64,000 nt of DNA from JASHPR01 sp963795055 (GTDB lineage Bacteria > Actinomycetota > Actinomycetes > Streptosporangiales > Streptosporangiaceae): assembly GCA_963795055.1 (NCBI GenBank), contig CAWCGJ010000020.1, positions 124,001-188,000 of the forward strand, written 5' to 3'. The position numbers and the translations under genes are program-made. Below the pieces are notes generated by a model. It was not told where the DNA came from. It ran no database searches and saw nothing but the letters and a program-made list of their open reading frames with translations. This document shows positions 41,798-50,523 of the stretch, piece by piece (the first letter of the stretch is position 1; each line of letters begins with the position of its first letter).

Positions 41798-44068
41798 ATG
41801 CTTACCCACGACCAGCCAGCCGTGCCGTGCGCCCAGACCAGCCAGCGCAAGCCAGACAAGAGGCCGCTGGTCGAGCGCATCGCCTGCTGGAGCGCGCGGC
41901 ACCGGAAGGCCGTGGTCGGCGGCTGGCTGCTGTTCCTTGGCGCGGCCTTCGTGGTCGGCCAGCTGCTCGGCTCGCAGAGCCGGCCGCAGTACGACCCGGG
42001 CCAGGCCGGGCAGGCCGAGCGGGTCCTGCACCAGCTCGGCGTGGTCACCCCACCCTCCGAGAGCGTGCTGATCCAGGCGCGCCGGGCCGGCCAGAGGTTC
42101 GCGGCCGGCCCGGCGATGCGGCAGGCCGCGGGGGCGGTCGTGGCCGCGCTGGAGCGGCTGCCTCGGGCGGCCGAGGACATCGCGTCGCCGCTCGGCCCGG
42201 GCGGCGCGAGCCTGGTCTCGCCGGATGGGCGCAGCGCCCTGGTTACGTTCCGGGTGGCCGGGCCGCACGCCAGCGCCGACACCACGGTGGCCGCCGACGT
42301 GGCGGCGGTGGCCGCCGTCCAGGCCAGGTATCCGATGCTCACCGTGGTCGAGGCTGGCGGGGCCAGCACGGACGCGGTCGGGAACGCGCTGATGGGCTCC
42401 GACTTCCGCCGAGCGGAGATGACCTCGGTGCCGATCACGCTCATCCTGCTGCTGGCCGTGTTCGGTGCGCTGATCGCGGCGGGCATCCCGGTAGTGCTGG
42501 CGGGCAGCGTGGTCACGGCCACGATCTCGCTGCTGGCCGTACTGGGCCGGTGGCTGCCTATCGGCTCGGCCACCTCGCAGGTGGTGCTGATCCTCGGTAT
42601 GGCGGTCGGCGTCGACTACTCGCTGTTCTACCTGCGCCGCGAGCGTGAGGAGCGGGCCGCGGGCAAGACCTTCGGCGAGGCGCTGCGGATCGCCGCCGCC
42701 ACCTCGGGGCGGGCGATCGTGATCTCCGGTGTGACCGTGATGATCTCGCTGGCCGGGCTGTTCCTCACCGGCGTGGATCTGTTCACCGGCATGGCATTCG
42801 GCACGATCATCGTGGTCGGGGTGGCCGTGGCCGGCGCGCTCACCCTGCTGCCCGCGGTGCTATCCCTGATCGGTGAGTGGGCGGACCGGTGCCGGATCCC
42901 GGTGCTCGGCCGGCGCCGTACCGCGGCCCGGCCGTCGCGGTTGTGGGCCGGGCTCGTCCGCCGGGTGGTGCGCCATCCGGCCGTGTGGGGCGGTGCGGCC
43001 GTGCTGGCCCTGGTCGCGCTGGCCGCTCCCGTGGCCGGAATGCGGATTGGCAGCCCGCCCATCGACCTGCCGGACAACCTGCCCGTGGTACGGGCCCTGG
43101 ACCAGATCTCCGCCGCGTTCCCCGGCCGCCCCGCGCCGGCCGAGGTCGTGATCACCGGCCGCGACCTGGGCGGCTCCGCCGTACGGCGGGCCCTGACCGC
43201 GCTGGAGGCCGACGCACCTGCCCGCGGCCCGTTCCGTGACCCGGTCACGGTGACGCCGGTCGCTGGGGACCGGGCGCTGATCGCCCAGGTTCCGCTGGCC
43301 GGAAACGGATCGGATCCGCTGTCGAGCGCCGCTCTGCTCCGGCTGCGGGATCAGGTCTTGCCCGCGACGATCGGCCGGGTCGGCGGGGTCAGCTACGCGG
43401 TGACCGGGAGCACCGCAGTCGCCGACGACTGGAGCGCGGTGGTACGCGCCCGCACCCCACTGGTACTGGCCGCCGTGGCGGCCCTGGCCTTCCTCGTACT
43501 CATGGCCGCGTTCCAATCCCTGATCCTGCCCTTGGTGTCGATCGGGCTCAACCTGCTATCGGTGGGCGCCGCCTGCGGCCTGGTCACCCTGATCTTCCAG
43601 GACGGCCACCTGCAGGGCCTGCTCGGCTTCACCAGTTACGGAGCGGTCTCCCAGTGGGTGCCGTTGTTCACGTTCGTGCTGCTGTTCGGGCTGTCCATGG
43701 ACTACCACGTGTTCATCCTGAGCCGGATCCGGGAGCGGTGGGCGGCCGGGGCGAGCACCCCGGACGCGGTGATCGGCGGGATCGCGGGCAGCGCGGGCGT
43801 GGTGACCAGCGCCGCCGTGATCATGGTGGCGGTGTTCTCCATCTTCGCCACCCTCTCGTTCGTGGATGTCAAGATGCTCGGCGTCGGGCTGGCTTTCGCG
43901 GTCCTGCTCGACGCCACGATCGTGCGCGGGATCCTGGTGCCCGCGGCCATGACCCTGCTCGGTGAGTGGTGCTGGTACCTGCCGCGACACCTGTCCCGGC
44001 TGCCGGGGCTGCCGGGGCTGCAGGCGGAGGGCCCGCCCGCGGCGGCCGTCCTGGCCGCGGAGGGCTGA
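41798..44068 (+). CDS. MMPL-family transporter (second of two)
   Basis: RND/MMPL exporter of 756 residues, paralogous to the preceding gene over its whole length (GVDYSLFYLRREREE and GLSMDYHVFILSRIRE again) but without the His/Gln-rich head. It is separated from the first by a terminator and has its own operator pair, so the two copies are independently regulated. No regulator of that operator is encoded nearby. Confidence 0.92.
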   Translation: MLTHDQPAVPCAQTSQRKPDKRPLVERIACWSARHRKAVVGGWLLFLGAAFVVGQLLGSQSRPQYDPGQAGQAERVLHQLGVVTPPSESVLIQARRAGQRFAAGPAMRQAAGAVVAALERLPRAAEDIASPLGPGGASLVSPDGRSALVTFRVAGPHASADTTVAADVAAVAAVQARYPMLTVVEAGGASTDAVGNALMGSDFRRAEMTSVPITLILLLAVFGALIAAGIPVVLAGSVVTATISLLAVLGRWLPIGSATSQVVLILGMAVGVDYSLFYLRREREERAAGKTFGEALRIAAATSGRAIVISGVTVMISLAGLFLTGVDLFTGMAFGTIIVVGVAVAGALTLLPAVLSLIGEWADRCRIPVLGRRRTAARPSRLWAGLVRRVVRHPAVWGGAAVLALVALAAPVAGMRIGSPPIDLPDNLPVVRALDQISAAFPGRPAPAEVVITGRDLGGSAVRRALTALEADAPARGPFRDPVTVTPVAGDRALIAQVPLAGNGSDPLSSAALLRLRDQVLPATIGRVGGVSYAVTGSTAVADDWSAVVRARTPLVLAAVAALAFLVLMAAFQSLILPLVSIGLNLLSVGAACGLVTLIFQDGHLQGLLGFTSYGAVSQWVPLFTFVLLFGLSMDYHVFILSRIRERWAAGASTPDAVIGGIAGSAGVVTSAAVIMVAVFSIFATLSFVDVKMLGVGLAFAVLLDATIVRGILVPAAMTLLGEWCWYLPRHLSRLPGLPGLQAEGPPAAAVLAAEG

Positions 44069-44103
44069 CCCGGCGCGGGGGATCCGCTGGCGCTGCCCGC
44101 GCG

Positions 44104-44952
44104 TTACGGCAGGGTCAAGATCTCATAGCCGTCGGCGGTGACCAGGATCGTGTGCTCGAACTGGGCTGTGCGCTTGCGGTCCTTGGTGACGACCGTCCAG
44201 CCGTCGGGCCAGATGTCATAGTCGATCGTGCCGAGCGTCAGCATCGGCTCGATCGTGAACGTCATGCCCGGTTCCATGATCACCGTGACGTCCGGGTCGT
44301 CGAAGTGCGGGACGATCAGCCCGGAGTGGAACGTGGTCCCGATGCCGTGGCCGGTGAAGTCGCGCACCACCCCGTACCCGAACCGGCGCGCGTACGACTC
44401 GATCACCCGCCCGACCGCGTTCAGCGGCCGGCCCGGGGCCACGGCGCGGATGCCGCGCATCATCGCCTCCCGGGTGCGCTCGATCAGCAGCCGGGACTCC
44501 TCGTCGACCGCGCCGGCCGGGAAGGTCGCGTTGGTGTCGCCGTGCACGCCGCCGATGTAGGCGGTGATGTCCACGTTGACGATGTCGCCCTCGGCGATCA
44601 GCGTGTCGTCGGGGATCCCGTGGCAGATCACCTCGTTGAGCGAGGTGCACAGCGACTTCGGGTAACCGCGGTAGCCCAGCGTGCTCGGGTAGGCCCCGTG
44701 GCCGATGAGGAAATCGTGCCCGATCCGATCCAGCTCGTCGGTGGTCACGCCCGGGGCCACGTGCCGGCCGACCTCTTCCAGGGCCTGCGCCGCGATCCGC
44801 CCGGCGACCCGCATCCGCTCGATCGTCTCCGGGTCCTTCACGTCCGGTTCGCCGATCCGCGGCCGCTTCCGGCCCACGTACTCGGGGACATCGATGGTCG
44901 CGGGCACCTGGCGCATGGGAGAAACCCGGCCGGGCTGGAGCAAGGTCGCCAT
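44104..44952 (-). CDS. map: type I methionine aminopeptidase
   Basis: Removes N-terminal methionine from new proteins. 282 residues with the actinobacterial N-terminal extension (SPMRQVPATIDVPEYVG). Metal ligands: the two Asp of VNVDITAYIGGVHGDTN, His of DFTGHGIG, Glu of TIEPML and Glu of QFEHTIL. ATG at 44952 has no ribosome site; TAGAAT lies eight bases before it, which fits a leaderless transcript. It is divergent from a 56-residue gene only 21 bases away. Confidence 0.95.
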   Translation of the reverse strand: MATLLQPGRVSPMRQVPATIDVPEYVGRKRPRIGEPDVKDPETIERMRVAGRIAAQALEEVGRHVAPGVTTDELDRIGHDFLIGHGAYPSTLGYRGYPKSLCTSLNEVICHGIPDDTLIAEGDIVNVDITAYIGGVHGDTNATFPAGAVDEESRLLIERTREAMMRGIRAVAPGRPLNAVGRVIESYARRFGYGVVRDFTGHGIGTTFHSGLIVPHFDDPDVTVIMEPGMTFTIEPMLTLGTIDYDIWPDGWTVVTKDRKRTAQFEHTILVTADGYEILTLP

Positions 44953-44973
44953 GGTCTGGAATTCTAGTTGTTT

Positions 44974-45144
44974 ATGGACGGTGACAAGCAGTGGTGGTTC
45001 TGCCTGAAGCACAACACGGTCGAGGACACGCCCGTTTGCCCGGGCCGGGACCGGCTCGGCCCGTACCCGACCAAGGAGGCGGCCGAGCACGCCCTGGAGA
45101 CGGTCAGGGAGCGCAACAGGGAGTGGGACGCCCAGGACGAGTGA
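44974..45144 (+). CDS. conserved small protein of 56 residues
   Basis: Starts MDGDKQWWFCLKHNTVE, contains CPGRDRLGPYPTKEAAEHAL and ends in RNREWDAQDE. Two cysteines and the GPYPTKEAAEHALE segment resemble short SPOR-like proteins common in actinomycetes, as I recall them. No Shine-Dalgarno is visible in the 21-base gap to map, so leaderless translation is likely. Function unknown. Codon-position base use looks like a true gene. Confidence 0.7.
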   Translation: MDGDKQWWFCLKHNTVEDTPVCPGRDRLGPYPTKEAAEHALETVRERNREWDAQDE

Positions 45145-45255
45145 CCGGGCCCCCCGACCCATGATCCGCAAGATCAGCGGGGCGTGCTTCGGCCCCCGCG
45201 GCCTGCCCGGTATCGTGAGCAGCAGCGGCCGCACCGGCCGGGAGAGGCATTACGG

Positions 45256-46203
45256 GTGAGCGAGGAGCGTTCCGGTCACGAGCTGCCGCCGGCCGCCGCA
45301 GCGCGGATGGCCGAGATCCGGCGCAGCGGGACCTGGGGGTCCGCGCTATCGGCCGACGAGTTCACCGTGATCCGGAGCGTCGGCTTCGAGCCGGTCGGCC
45401 AGGTGCTCGGCGCGGCGGTCTACAACATCGGCTACGCCGGCGGGTACGGCTGCCCTGGGGCCTGGGCCGGCTACGGCGGCTACGTCGCCCCGTACCAGAG
45501 CGTTACGTCCGTTTCCAGCAGCGGGTCCATCGGCGCGTACGGCCCCATGGTGCAGACGCTGTACCAGGCGCGGCACAAGGCGATCGAGCGGATGACGGCC
45601 GAGTGCGCGGAACTGGGCGGGCACGGCGTGGTCGGGGTGCTGCTGACCATCGGGTCCTTCCCGGCCGGCGGCCTGGAGTTCAAGGCGATCGGCACGGCCG
45701 TGCGGGCGCCCGGCGCGGTGCCGCTGAAGCGGCCGTTCACCTCCGACGTGTCCGGCCAGGACTTCGCCAAGCTGATCATGGCGGGCTGGGTGCCGGCCGG
45801 CCTGGCCCTCGGGATCTCGATCGGGGCCCGGCACGACGACTGGCTGACCATCAACCAGACCCGCTGGGGGAGCGGCAACTCCGAGGTGACCGGGTACACC
45901 GACCTGGTGAACCAGTCCCGGCACGACGCCCGCGCCCAGCTGGACAAGGACGTGGCCAGGATGGGCGGGCAAGGCGTGGTGGTGCGGGACATGGACCTGC
46001 GGATCCGCGAGCGCGAGTGCCCCATGCAGGAGCACCGCCGCGATCACATCGCGGAGGTCACCATCATCGGCACGGCCATCACGCAGTTCACCCGCTCGCA
46101 CGGCACGGGGGCCGCGGGCGGCGGGCCGGGCAGCCTCGCGATCCTCTCCCTCGACCCGCAGCGGCGCCAGGCCGCGCGGGTGCGGCTCGGGGGCCCCCGA
46201 TGA
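45256..46203 (+). CDS. tandem YbjQ-like (heavy-metal-binding fold) protein, first of two
   Basis: Protein of 315 residues with two YbjQ/PF01906-like domains: one at about 32-150 (VIRSVGFEPVGQVLGAAVYNIG, ending FKAIGTAVR) and one at about 158-290 (PFTSDVSGQDFAKLIMAGWVPAG, ending IIGTAITQF). YbjQ proteins form pentamers of unknown function. GTG 45256 is preceded by CGGGAGAGG at some distance. The gene lies 42 bases before a paralogue; both lack signal peptides. Confidence 0.78.
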   Translation: MSEERSGHELPPAAAARMAEIRRSGTWGSALSADEFTVIRSVGFEPVGQVLGAAVYNIGYAGGYGCPGAWAGYGGYVAPYQSVTSVSSSGSIGAYGPMVQTLYQARHKAIERMTAECAELGGHGVVGVLLTIGSFPAGGLEFKAIGTAVRAPGAVPLKRPFTSDVSGQDFAKLIMAGWVPAGLALGISIGARHDDWLTINQTRWGSGNSEVTGYTDLVNQSRHDARAQLDKDVARMGGQGVVVRDMDLRIRERECPMQEHRRDHIAEVTIIGTAITQFTRSHGTGAAGGGPGSLAILSLDPQRRQAARVRLGGPR

Positions 46204-46245
46204 CTGTGACCACCGGTAAGCACCCTGTAACCACCTGGGAGCACG

Positions 46246-47091
46246 ATGACTGACCAGAGTTCCACCGATCTCGGCGTGCAGGGCGTACCGCAGGACGCGA
46301 TGCGCCGCCTGGCCGAGCTGCAGCCGGGACGGCCCGGCTCCATATTCACCTCGGACCTCTCGGTGAACGAGTTCCTGCTGGTGCGCGAGGCCGGGTTCCG
46401 CCCGCTGGGCCTGGTCCTCGGCAGCTCGATCTACCACGTCGGGCTGCAGGTCGGGCGCTGGGGCCGGAACCAGGAGCTCGACGTGCTGTCCCAGGCCATG
46501 TACCACGCCCGCGAGCTGGCCATGAGCCGGATGGAAGCCGAGGCGCAGGCGCTGTCCGCCGACGGGGTGGTCGGCGTGCGGCTGGACGTGGAGATGAAGG
46601 AGTTCGGCTCCGACATCGCCGAGTTCATCGCGGTCGGCACCGCGGTGCTGGCCGAGGAGGGCGCGGGCGGCGGGGGCGTCAAGGACTGGCGCAACAACAA
46701 GAACCTGCCGTTCACCTCGGACCTGTCCGGCCAGGATTTCTGGACCCTGATCCGGGCCGGCTACGCGCCGCTGGGCATGGTGATGGGATCCTGCGTCTAC
46801 CACATCGCGCACCAGCGGCTCGGCGCCAAGATGGGCAACATCGGCCGCAACGTGGAACTCGAGCAGTTCACCCAGGCTCTGTATGACGCGCGCGAGCTGG
46901 CCATGAGCCGGATGCAGGCCGAGGCCGAGGCGCTGCACGCCGAGGGCATCGTCGGCGTGCAGTTGCGGCAGCACAGTCACACCTGGGGCTCGCACACCAC
47001 CGAGTTCTTCGCGATCGGCACCGCGGTGCGGCCGCTGCGCGAGGATCACGTCATCGAGCGGCCCACTATGGTGCTGAGCCTCGACTCCTGA
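46246..47091 (+). CDS. tandem YbjQ-like protein, second of two
   Basis: Protein of 281 residues, also with two YbjQ-like domains (FTSDLSVNEFLLVREAGFRPLG to EFIAVGTAVL, then PFTSDLSGQDFWTLIRAGYAPLG to EFFAIGTAVR). The internal repeats keep AMYHARELAMSRMEAEAQAL versus ALYDARELAMSRMQAEAEAL, pointing to recent internal duplication. ATG 46246. Its stop overlaps the start of the F420 reductase gene (TGATG), so the two are coupled. Confidence 0.78.
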   Translation: MTDQSSTDLGVQGVPQDAMRRLAELQPGRPGSIFTSDLSVNEFLLVREAGFRPLGLVLGSSIYHVGLQVGRWGRNQELDVLSQAMYHARELAMSRMEAEAQALSADGVVGVRLDVEMKEFGSDIAEFIAVGTAVLAEEGAGGGGVKDWRNNKNLPFTSDLSGQDFWTLIRAGYAPLGMVMGSCVYHIAHQRLGAKMGNIGRNVELEQFTQALYDARELAMSRMQAEAEALHAEGIVGVQLRQHSHTWGSHTTEFFAIGTAVRPLREDHVIERPTMVLSLDS

Positions 47092-47780
47092 TGACCGCCG
47101 CACCGCTGCCGCCGGAGATAGCGGCCGAGGCCGCCCGCCTGGCGGTCGGGATCCTGGGCGGCACCGGGGACCAGGGACGCGGCCTGGCCCGCCGGCTGGC
47201 CATGGCGGGCAACCGGATGATCATCGGCTCGCGCGACCCCGGGCGCGCCGCGGCCGCGGCGGCCAGCGTGGGCTCCCCGCCCCAGGTGACCGGCGCGGCC
47301 AACGAGGAGGCGGCCCGCGCCGCGGACCTGGTGATCGCCGCGGTGCCCTGGGACGGCCACGCCGACCTGCTGTCGCGGCTGACCGGCCCGCTCGAGGGCA
47401 AGATCGTGGTCGACTGCGTGAACCCGATCGTGTTCGACGCACGCGGCTGCTACGCGATCGGCGTGCCGGAGGGCAGCGCGGCCGAACAGGCCGCGGCGGT
47501 GCTGCCCGGCAGCACCGTGGTCGGCGCGTTCCACCACGTGTCGGCCACGCTGCTGCTCGACCCCGAGGTAACCGAGCTCGACCAGGACGTGCTGGTGCTC
47601 GGTGACGACCGGCACGCGACCGACCTGGTCCAGGCGCTGGCCGAGCGGATCCCCGGGGTACGCGGCGTCTACGCGGGCCGGCTGCGCAACTGCGGCCAGG
47701 TCGAGGCGCTGACGGCGAACCTGGTCGCGGTGAACCGGCGCTACAAGGCCCACGCCGGGCTGCGCGTCACCGACGTTTAG
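47091..47780 (+). CDS. npdG: NADPH-dependent F420 reductase
   Basis: Transfers hydride between NADPH and coenzyme F420; 229 residues, the family size. Rossmann motif GILGGTGDQGRGLARRLA, NADPH 2'-phosphate-binding IGSRDPGRA, then VIAAVPWDGH, VVDCVNPI and AFHHVSA. It starts at ATG 47091 inside the stop of the YbjQ-like gene. Its presence shows that the organism makes F420. The link to the YbjQ-like proteins is positional only. Confidence 0.92.
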   Translation: MTAAPLPPEIAAEAARLAVGILGGTGDQGRGLARRLAMAGNRMIIGSRDPGRAAAAAASVGSPPQVTGAANEEAARAADLVIAAVPWDGHADLLSRLTGPLEGKIVVDCVNPIVFDARGCYAIGVPEGSAAEQAAAVLPGSTVVGAFHHVSATLLLDPEVTELDQDVLVLGDDRHATDLVQALAERIPGVRGVYAGRLRNCGQVEALTANLVAVNRRYKAHAGLRVTDV

Positions 47781-47810
47781 ACCGGCCGGGCCGCTGTATC
47801 GTCGCATTCT

Positions 47811-48866
47811 GTGACCTTCAGGGGGGCCAGGGCCGCCGACGCGCCGGCCGTGAGTGCCATCGAGCTGCCCACCCGCACGGTCTCCCCGCTGACCGCGGTG
47901 AGCAGGCGGATGCTGCTGGCCGTCGGCCTGCTCGCGCTGTGCACGGTGCTCGTCTACCTGGGACGCGACGGCTACCACGACGCCGCGCATCCGGGCCAGC
48001 CGCTGTCCCCGCTGGCCTCGGTGTACTACGCGACCGTCACCATGTCGACCACCGGCTACGGCGACATCGTCCCGGTGAGCGGCACCGCGCGCCTGGTGAA
48101 CACCGTGGTCATCACCCCGCTCCGGGTGATCTTCCTGGTCATCCTGGTGGGAACCACGCTGGAAGTGCTCACCGAGCGGACCCGCAGGAACTGGCGCAAT
48201 GCCCGATGGAGGTCGAAGATGACCGGTCATGCGGTCGTGGTCGGGTACGGGACCAAGGGCCGGAGCGTGATCGCCACGCTCCGCGACTCGGGGATTCCCG
48301 TGGCCTCGATCGTGGTGATCGACCTCGCGGCCGCGGTGGTGGCCGAGGCGAACGCGGTCGGGCTGGCCGCGGTGGCCGGCGACGCCACCCGGCGCACCGT
48401 GCTCGCCCAGGCGGAGGTGGGCCGCGCGGCCCAGGTCGTCATCGCCGTCAACCGGGACGACACGGCGGTCCTGGTCGCGCTGACCGCTCGCGAGCTGAAT
48501 CCCGGCGCGCTGATCGCCGCCGCGGTCCGGGAGCGGGAGAACGAGCCCCTGCTCCGGCAGAGCGGCGCCGACCAGGTCGTGGTGTCCTCGGACGCCGCCG
48601 GGCAGCTGCTCGGGATCTCCACGATCCGGCCGTCGGCGGCCCGGGTCATGGCCGACCTGCTGAACCGCGGCCACGGCCTGGACCTGACCGAGCGGGCCGT
48701 CCACCCGGACGAGGTGGGCCGCGCGGCCCGGGACGCCGCGGGCGCGGTCATCGCCGTGCTGCGCGACGAGCGCCTGCTGGCGGCGGACGACCCCGGCGCC
48801 GGGCGGCTGCAGCCCGGCGACCAGCTGATCCTGATCGCCTCCGACGCGGGCGCCGGTCAGCGGTAG
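47811..48866 (+). CDS. potassium channel with RCK/TrkA domains
   Basis: Two-transmembrane K+ channel of 351 residues. Helices lie at about 33-52 and 96-115; the selectivity filter TGYGD is in STTGYGDIVP. An RCK N-domain follows (VVVGYGTKGRSVIATL, VVIDLAAA, VAGDATRRTVLAQAEV), then a TrkA-C-like domain ending QPGDQLILIAS. GTG 47811. The nucleotide or ion that gates it cannot be read from sequence. Its 3' end overlaps panB by ten bases (convergent). Confidence 0.92.
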   Translation: MTFRGARAADAPAVSAIELPTRTVSPLTAVSRRMLLAVGLLALCTVLVYLGRDGYHDAAHPGQPLSPLASVYYATVTMSTTGYGDIVPVSGTARLVNTVVITPLRVIFLVILVGTTLEVLTERTRRNWRNARWRSKMTGHAVVVGYGTKGRSVIATLRDSGIPVASIVVIDLAAAVVAEANAVGLAAVAGDATRRTVLAQAEVGRAAQVVIAVNRDDTAVLVALTARELNPGALIAAAVRERENEPLLRQSGADQVVVSSDAAGQLLGISTIRPSAARVMADLLNRGHGLDLTERAVHPDEVGRAARDAAGAVIAVLRDERLLAADDPGAGRLQPGDQLILIASDAGAGQR

Positions 48867-49735
48867 GAGTGCTCCTCGTCCGGGAAGCGGCCGGCCGCGA
48901 CCTCCTCGGCGAACGACCGCGCGGCCTCGCGCAGCACGCCGCCGACGTCGGCGTACCTGCGCACGAACTTCGGGGTCCGCGGGGACAGCCCGGCCATGTC
49001 CTGCCAGACCAGCACCTGCGCGTCGCAGTCCGGCCCGGCCCCGATGCCGATCGTCGGGATGGACAGGCTGGCGGTCACGCGTGAGGCCAGGTCGGCCGGC
49101 ACGGCCTCGAGCACCACCGAGAACGCGCCCGCCGCCTGCAGCGCCTTGGCGTCGTGCAGCAGCTGCTCGCCGTCCTCGCCGCGGCCCTGGACCCGGTACC
49201 CGCCGAACGCGTTGACCGACTGCGGGGTCAGGCCGAGGTGGGCCATGACCGGGATCCCGGCCCCCACGAGATCCTCGACCTGTCGCAGTACCCGGTGCCC
49301 GCCCTCCAGCTTGACCGCGTGCGCGCAGGCCTCCTTCAGGAACCTGGTGGCGGCCGCCAGCGCCGCCTCCGGCGAGCCCTGGTAGGAGCCGAACGGCAGG
49401 TCGGCCACCACCATGGCCCGGCGGGTGCCGCGGACCACCGCGGCGGTGAGCGGGAGCAGGTCATCGACGGTCACCGGGATCGTGGTGTCGTGCCCGTAGA
49501 CGACCATCCCGGCCGAGTCCCCGACCAGCAGCACCGGGATGCCGGCGTCGTCGAAGACCCGCGCGGTCAGCGCGTCATAGGCGGTGAGCATGGGCCACCG
49601 CTCGCCGCGGGCCTTGGCGGCGGCGATGTCCCGGACGGTGACGCGCCGCGCGGCGCGGCCCCCGTACAGCGGCTCGGGCGTCCCGGTCCGCGCGCTGGTC
49701 GCGGCCGTGCCTGAGTCACCTGCCTGTGCAGTCAT
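48857..49735 (-). CDS. panB: 3-methyl-2-oxobutanoate hydroxymethyltransferase
   Basis: First committed enzyme of pantothenate (coenzyme A) synthesis, using methylene-tetrahydrofolate. 292 residues: MLTAYDALTARVFDDAGIPVLLVGDSAGMVVYGHDTTIPVT is the PanB hallmark region, then VKLEGG, MAHLGLTPQ, VLEAVP and GIGAGPDCDAQVLVWQD. ATG 49735 follows GGAGGATCC. About 25 extra residues precede the core, as in other actinomycetes. Confidence 0.96.
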   Translation of the reverse strand: MTAQAGDSGTAATSARTGTPEPLYGGRAARRVTVRDIAAAKARGERWPMLTAYDALTARVFDDAGIPVLLVGDSAGMVVYGHDTTIPVTVDDLLPLTAAVVRGTRRAMVVADLPFGSYQGSPEAALAAATRFLKEACAHAVKLEGGHRVLRQVEDLVGAGIPVMAHLGLTPQSVNAFGGYRVQGRGEDGEQLLHDAKALQAAGAFSVVLEAVPADLASRVTASLSIPTIGIGAGPDCDAQVLVWQDMAGLSPRTPKFVRRYADVGGVLREAARSFAEEVAAGRFPDEEHSYR

Positions 49736-49876
49736 CTGGATCCTCCATGCCTCGAGGCGCCCCTGCGGCGTACCCGGACACCTCGATGATGCCATGCGCC
49801 GGGCAGCGGCTGGCCGTCCAGAGGTAGGGTCGGCGCAGAGCGGGCAACATGGACGGACCGGGACAGGAGGTTGCAA

Positions 49877-50518
49877 ATGCGGATGACCAAGCTGGGGCAC
49901 GCCTGCGTCAGGCTGGAGAAGGACGGGACGGCCCTGGTGATCGACCCTGGTACCTGGAGCGATGCCGACGCCGCGCTGAGCGGCGCCAGCGCCGTCCTGA
50001 TCACCCACGAGCATGCCGACCACGTGGATTCCGACGCCGTGCGCGCGGCGCTCAGCGGCGATCCCGGCCTGGAACTGTGGACGAACGCCACGGTGGCCGG
50101 CCAGTTCGCCGACTTCGGCCGCCGGGTGCACGCCGTAGCGCACGGCGACACCTTCACCGCGGCCGGCTTCGACGTTCATGTCTACGGCCGGGAGCACGCG
50201 CAGATCCACCGCGACGTCCCCATCATCGCGAACACCGGGTTCGCGGTGGACGGCGAGGTCTTCCACCCGGGCGACTCGCTCACCGTTCCCGAGGACCGCG
50301 TGCCGACCCTGCTGCTGCCGGTGGTCGCGCCGTGGCTGAAGACGTCGGAGTGGATCGACTACGCCCGCGAGGTGGCGCCGCAGCGCGCGTACGCCATCCA
50401 CGACGCCCTGTTCAACGCCAACGGCCTCGGGCTGACCCAGCGCATGCTGCTGCTCGCGGCCCAGCCCACCGGAGCGCCTTACACCCGGCTGGAGCCGGGC
50501 CAGGCGGTTGACCTCTAG
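49877..50518 (+). CDS. metallo-beta-lactamase-fold hydrolase
   Basis: MBL-fold protein of 213 residues (UlaG/YtnP-like). The metal motif is THEHADHVD at about 44-52; FHPGDSL gives a further Asp, and AYAIHDALFN a histidine. ATG 49877 has ACAGGAGG in front. The substrate is unknown; similar proteins are often found beside panB/nadE in actinomycetes. It ends five bases before the convergent nadE stop. Confidence 0.86.
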   Translation: MRMTKLGHACVRLEKDGTALVIDPGTWSDADAALSGASAVLITHEHADHVDSDAVRAALSGDPGLELWTNATVAGQFADFGRRVHAVAHGDTFTAAGFDVHVYGREHAQIHRDVPIIANTGFAVDGEVFHPGDSLTVPEDRVPTLLLPVVAPWLKTSEWIDYAREVAPQRAYAIHDALFNANGLGLTQRMLLLAAQPTGAPYTRLEPGQAVDL

Positions 50519-50523
50519 CCCGG

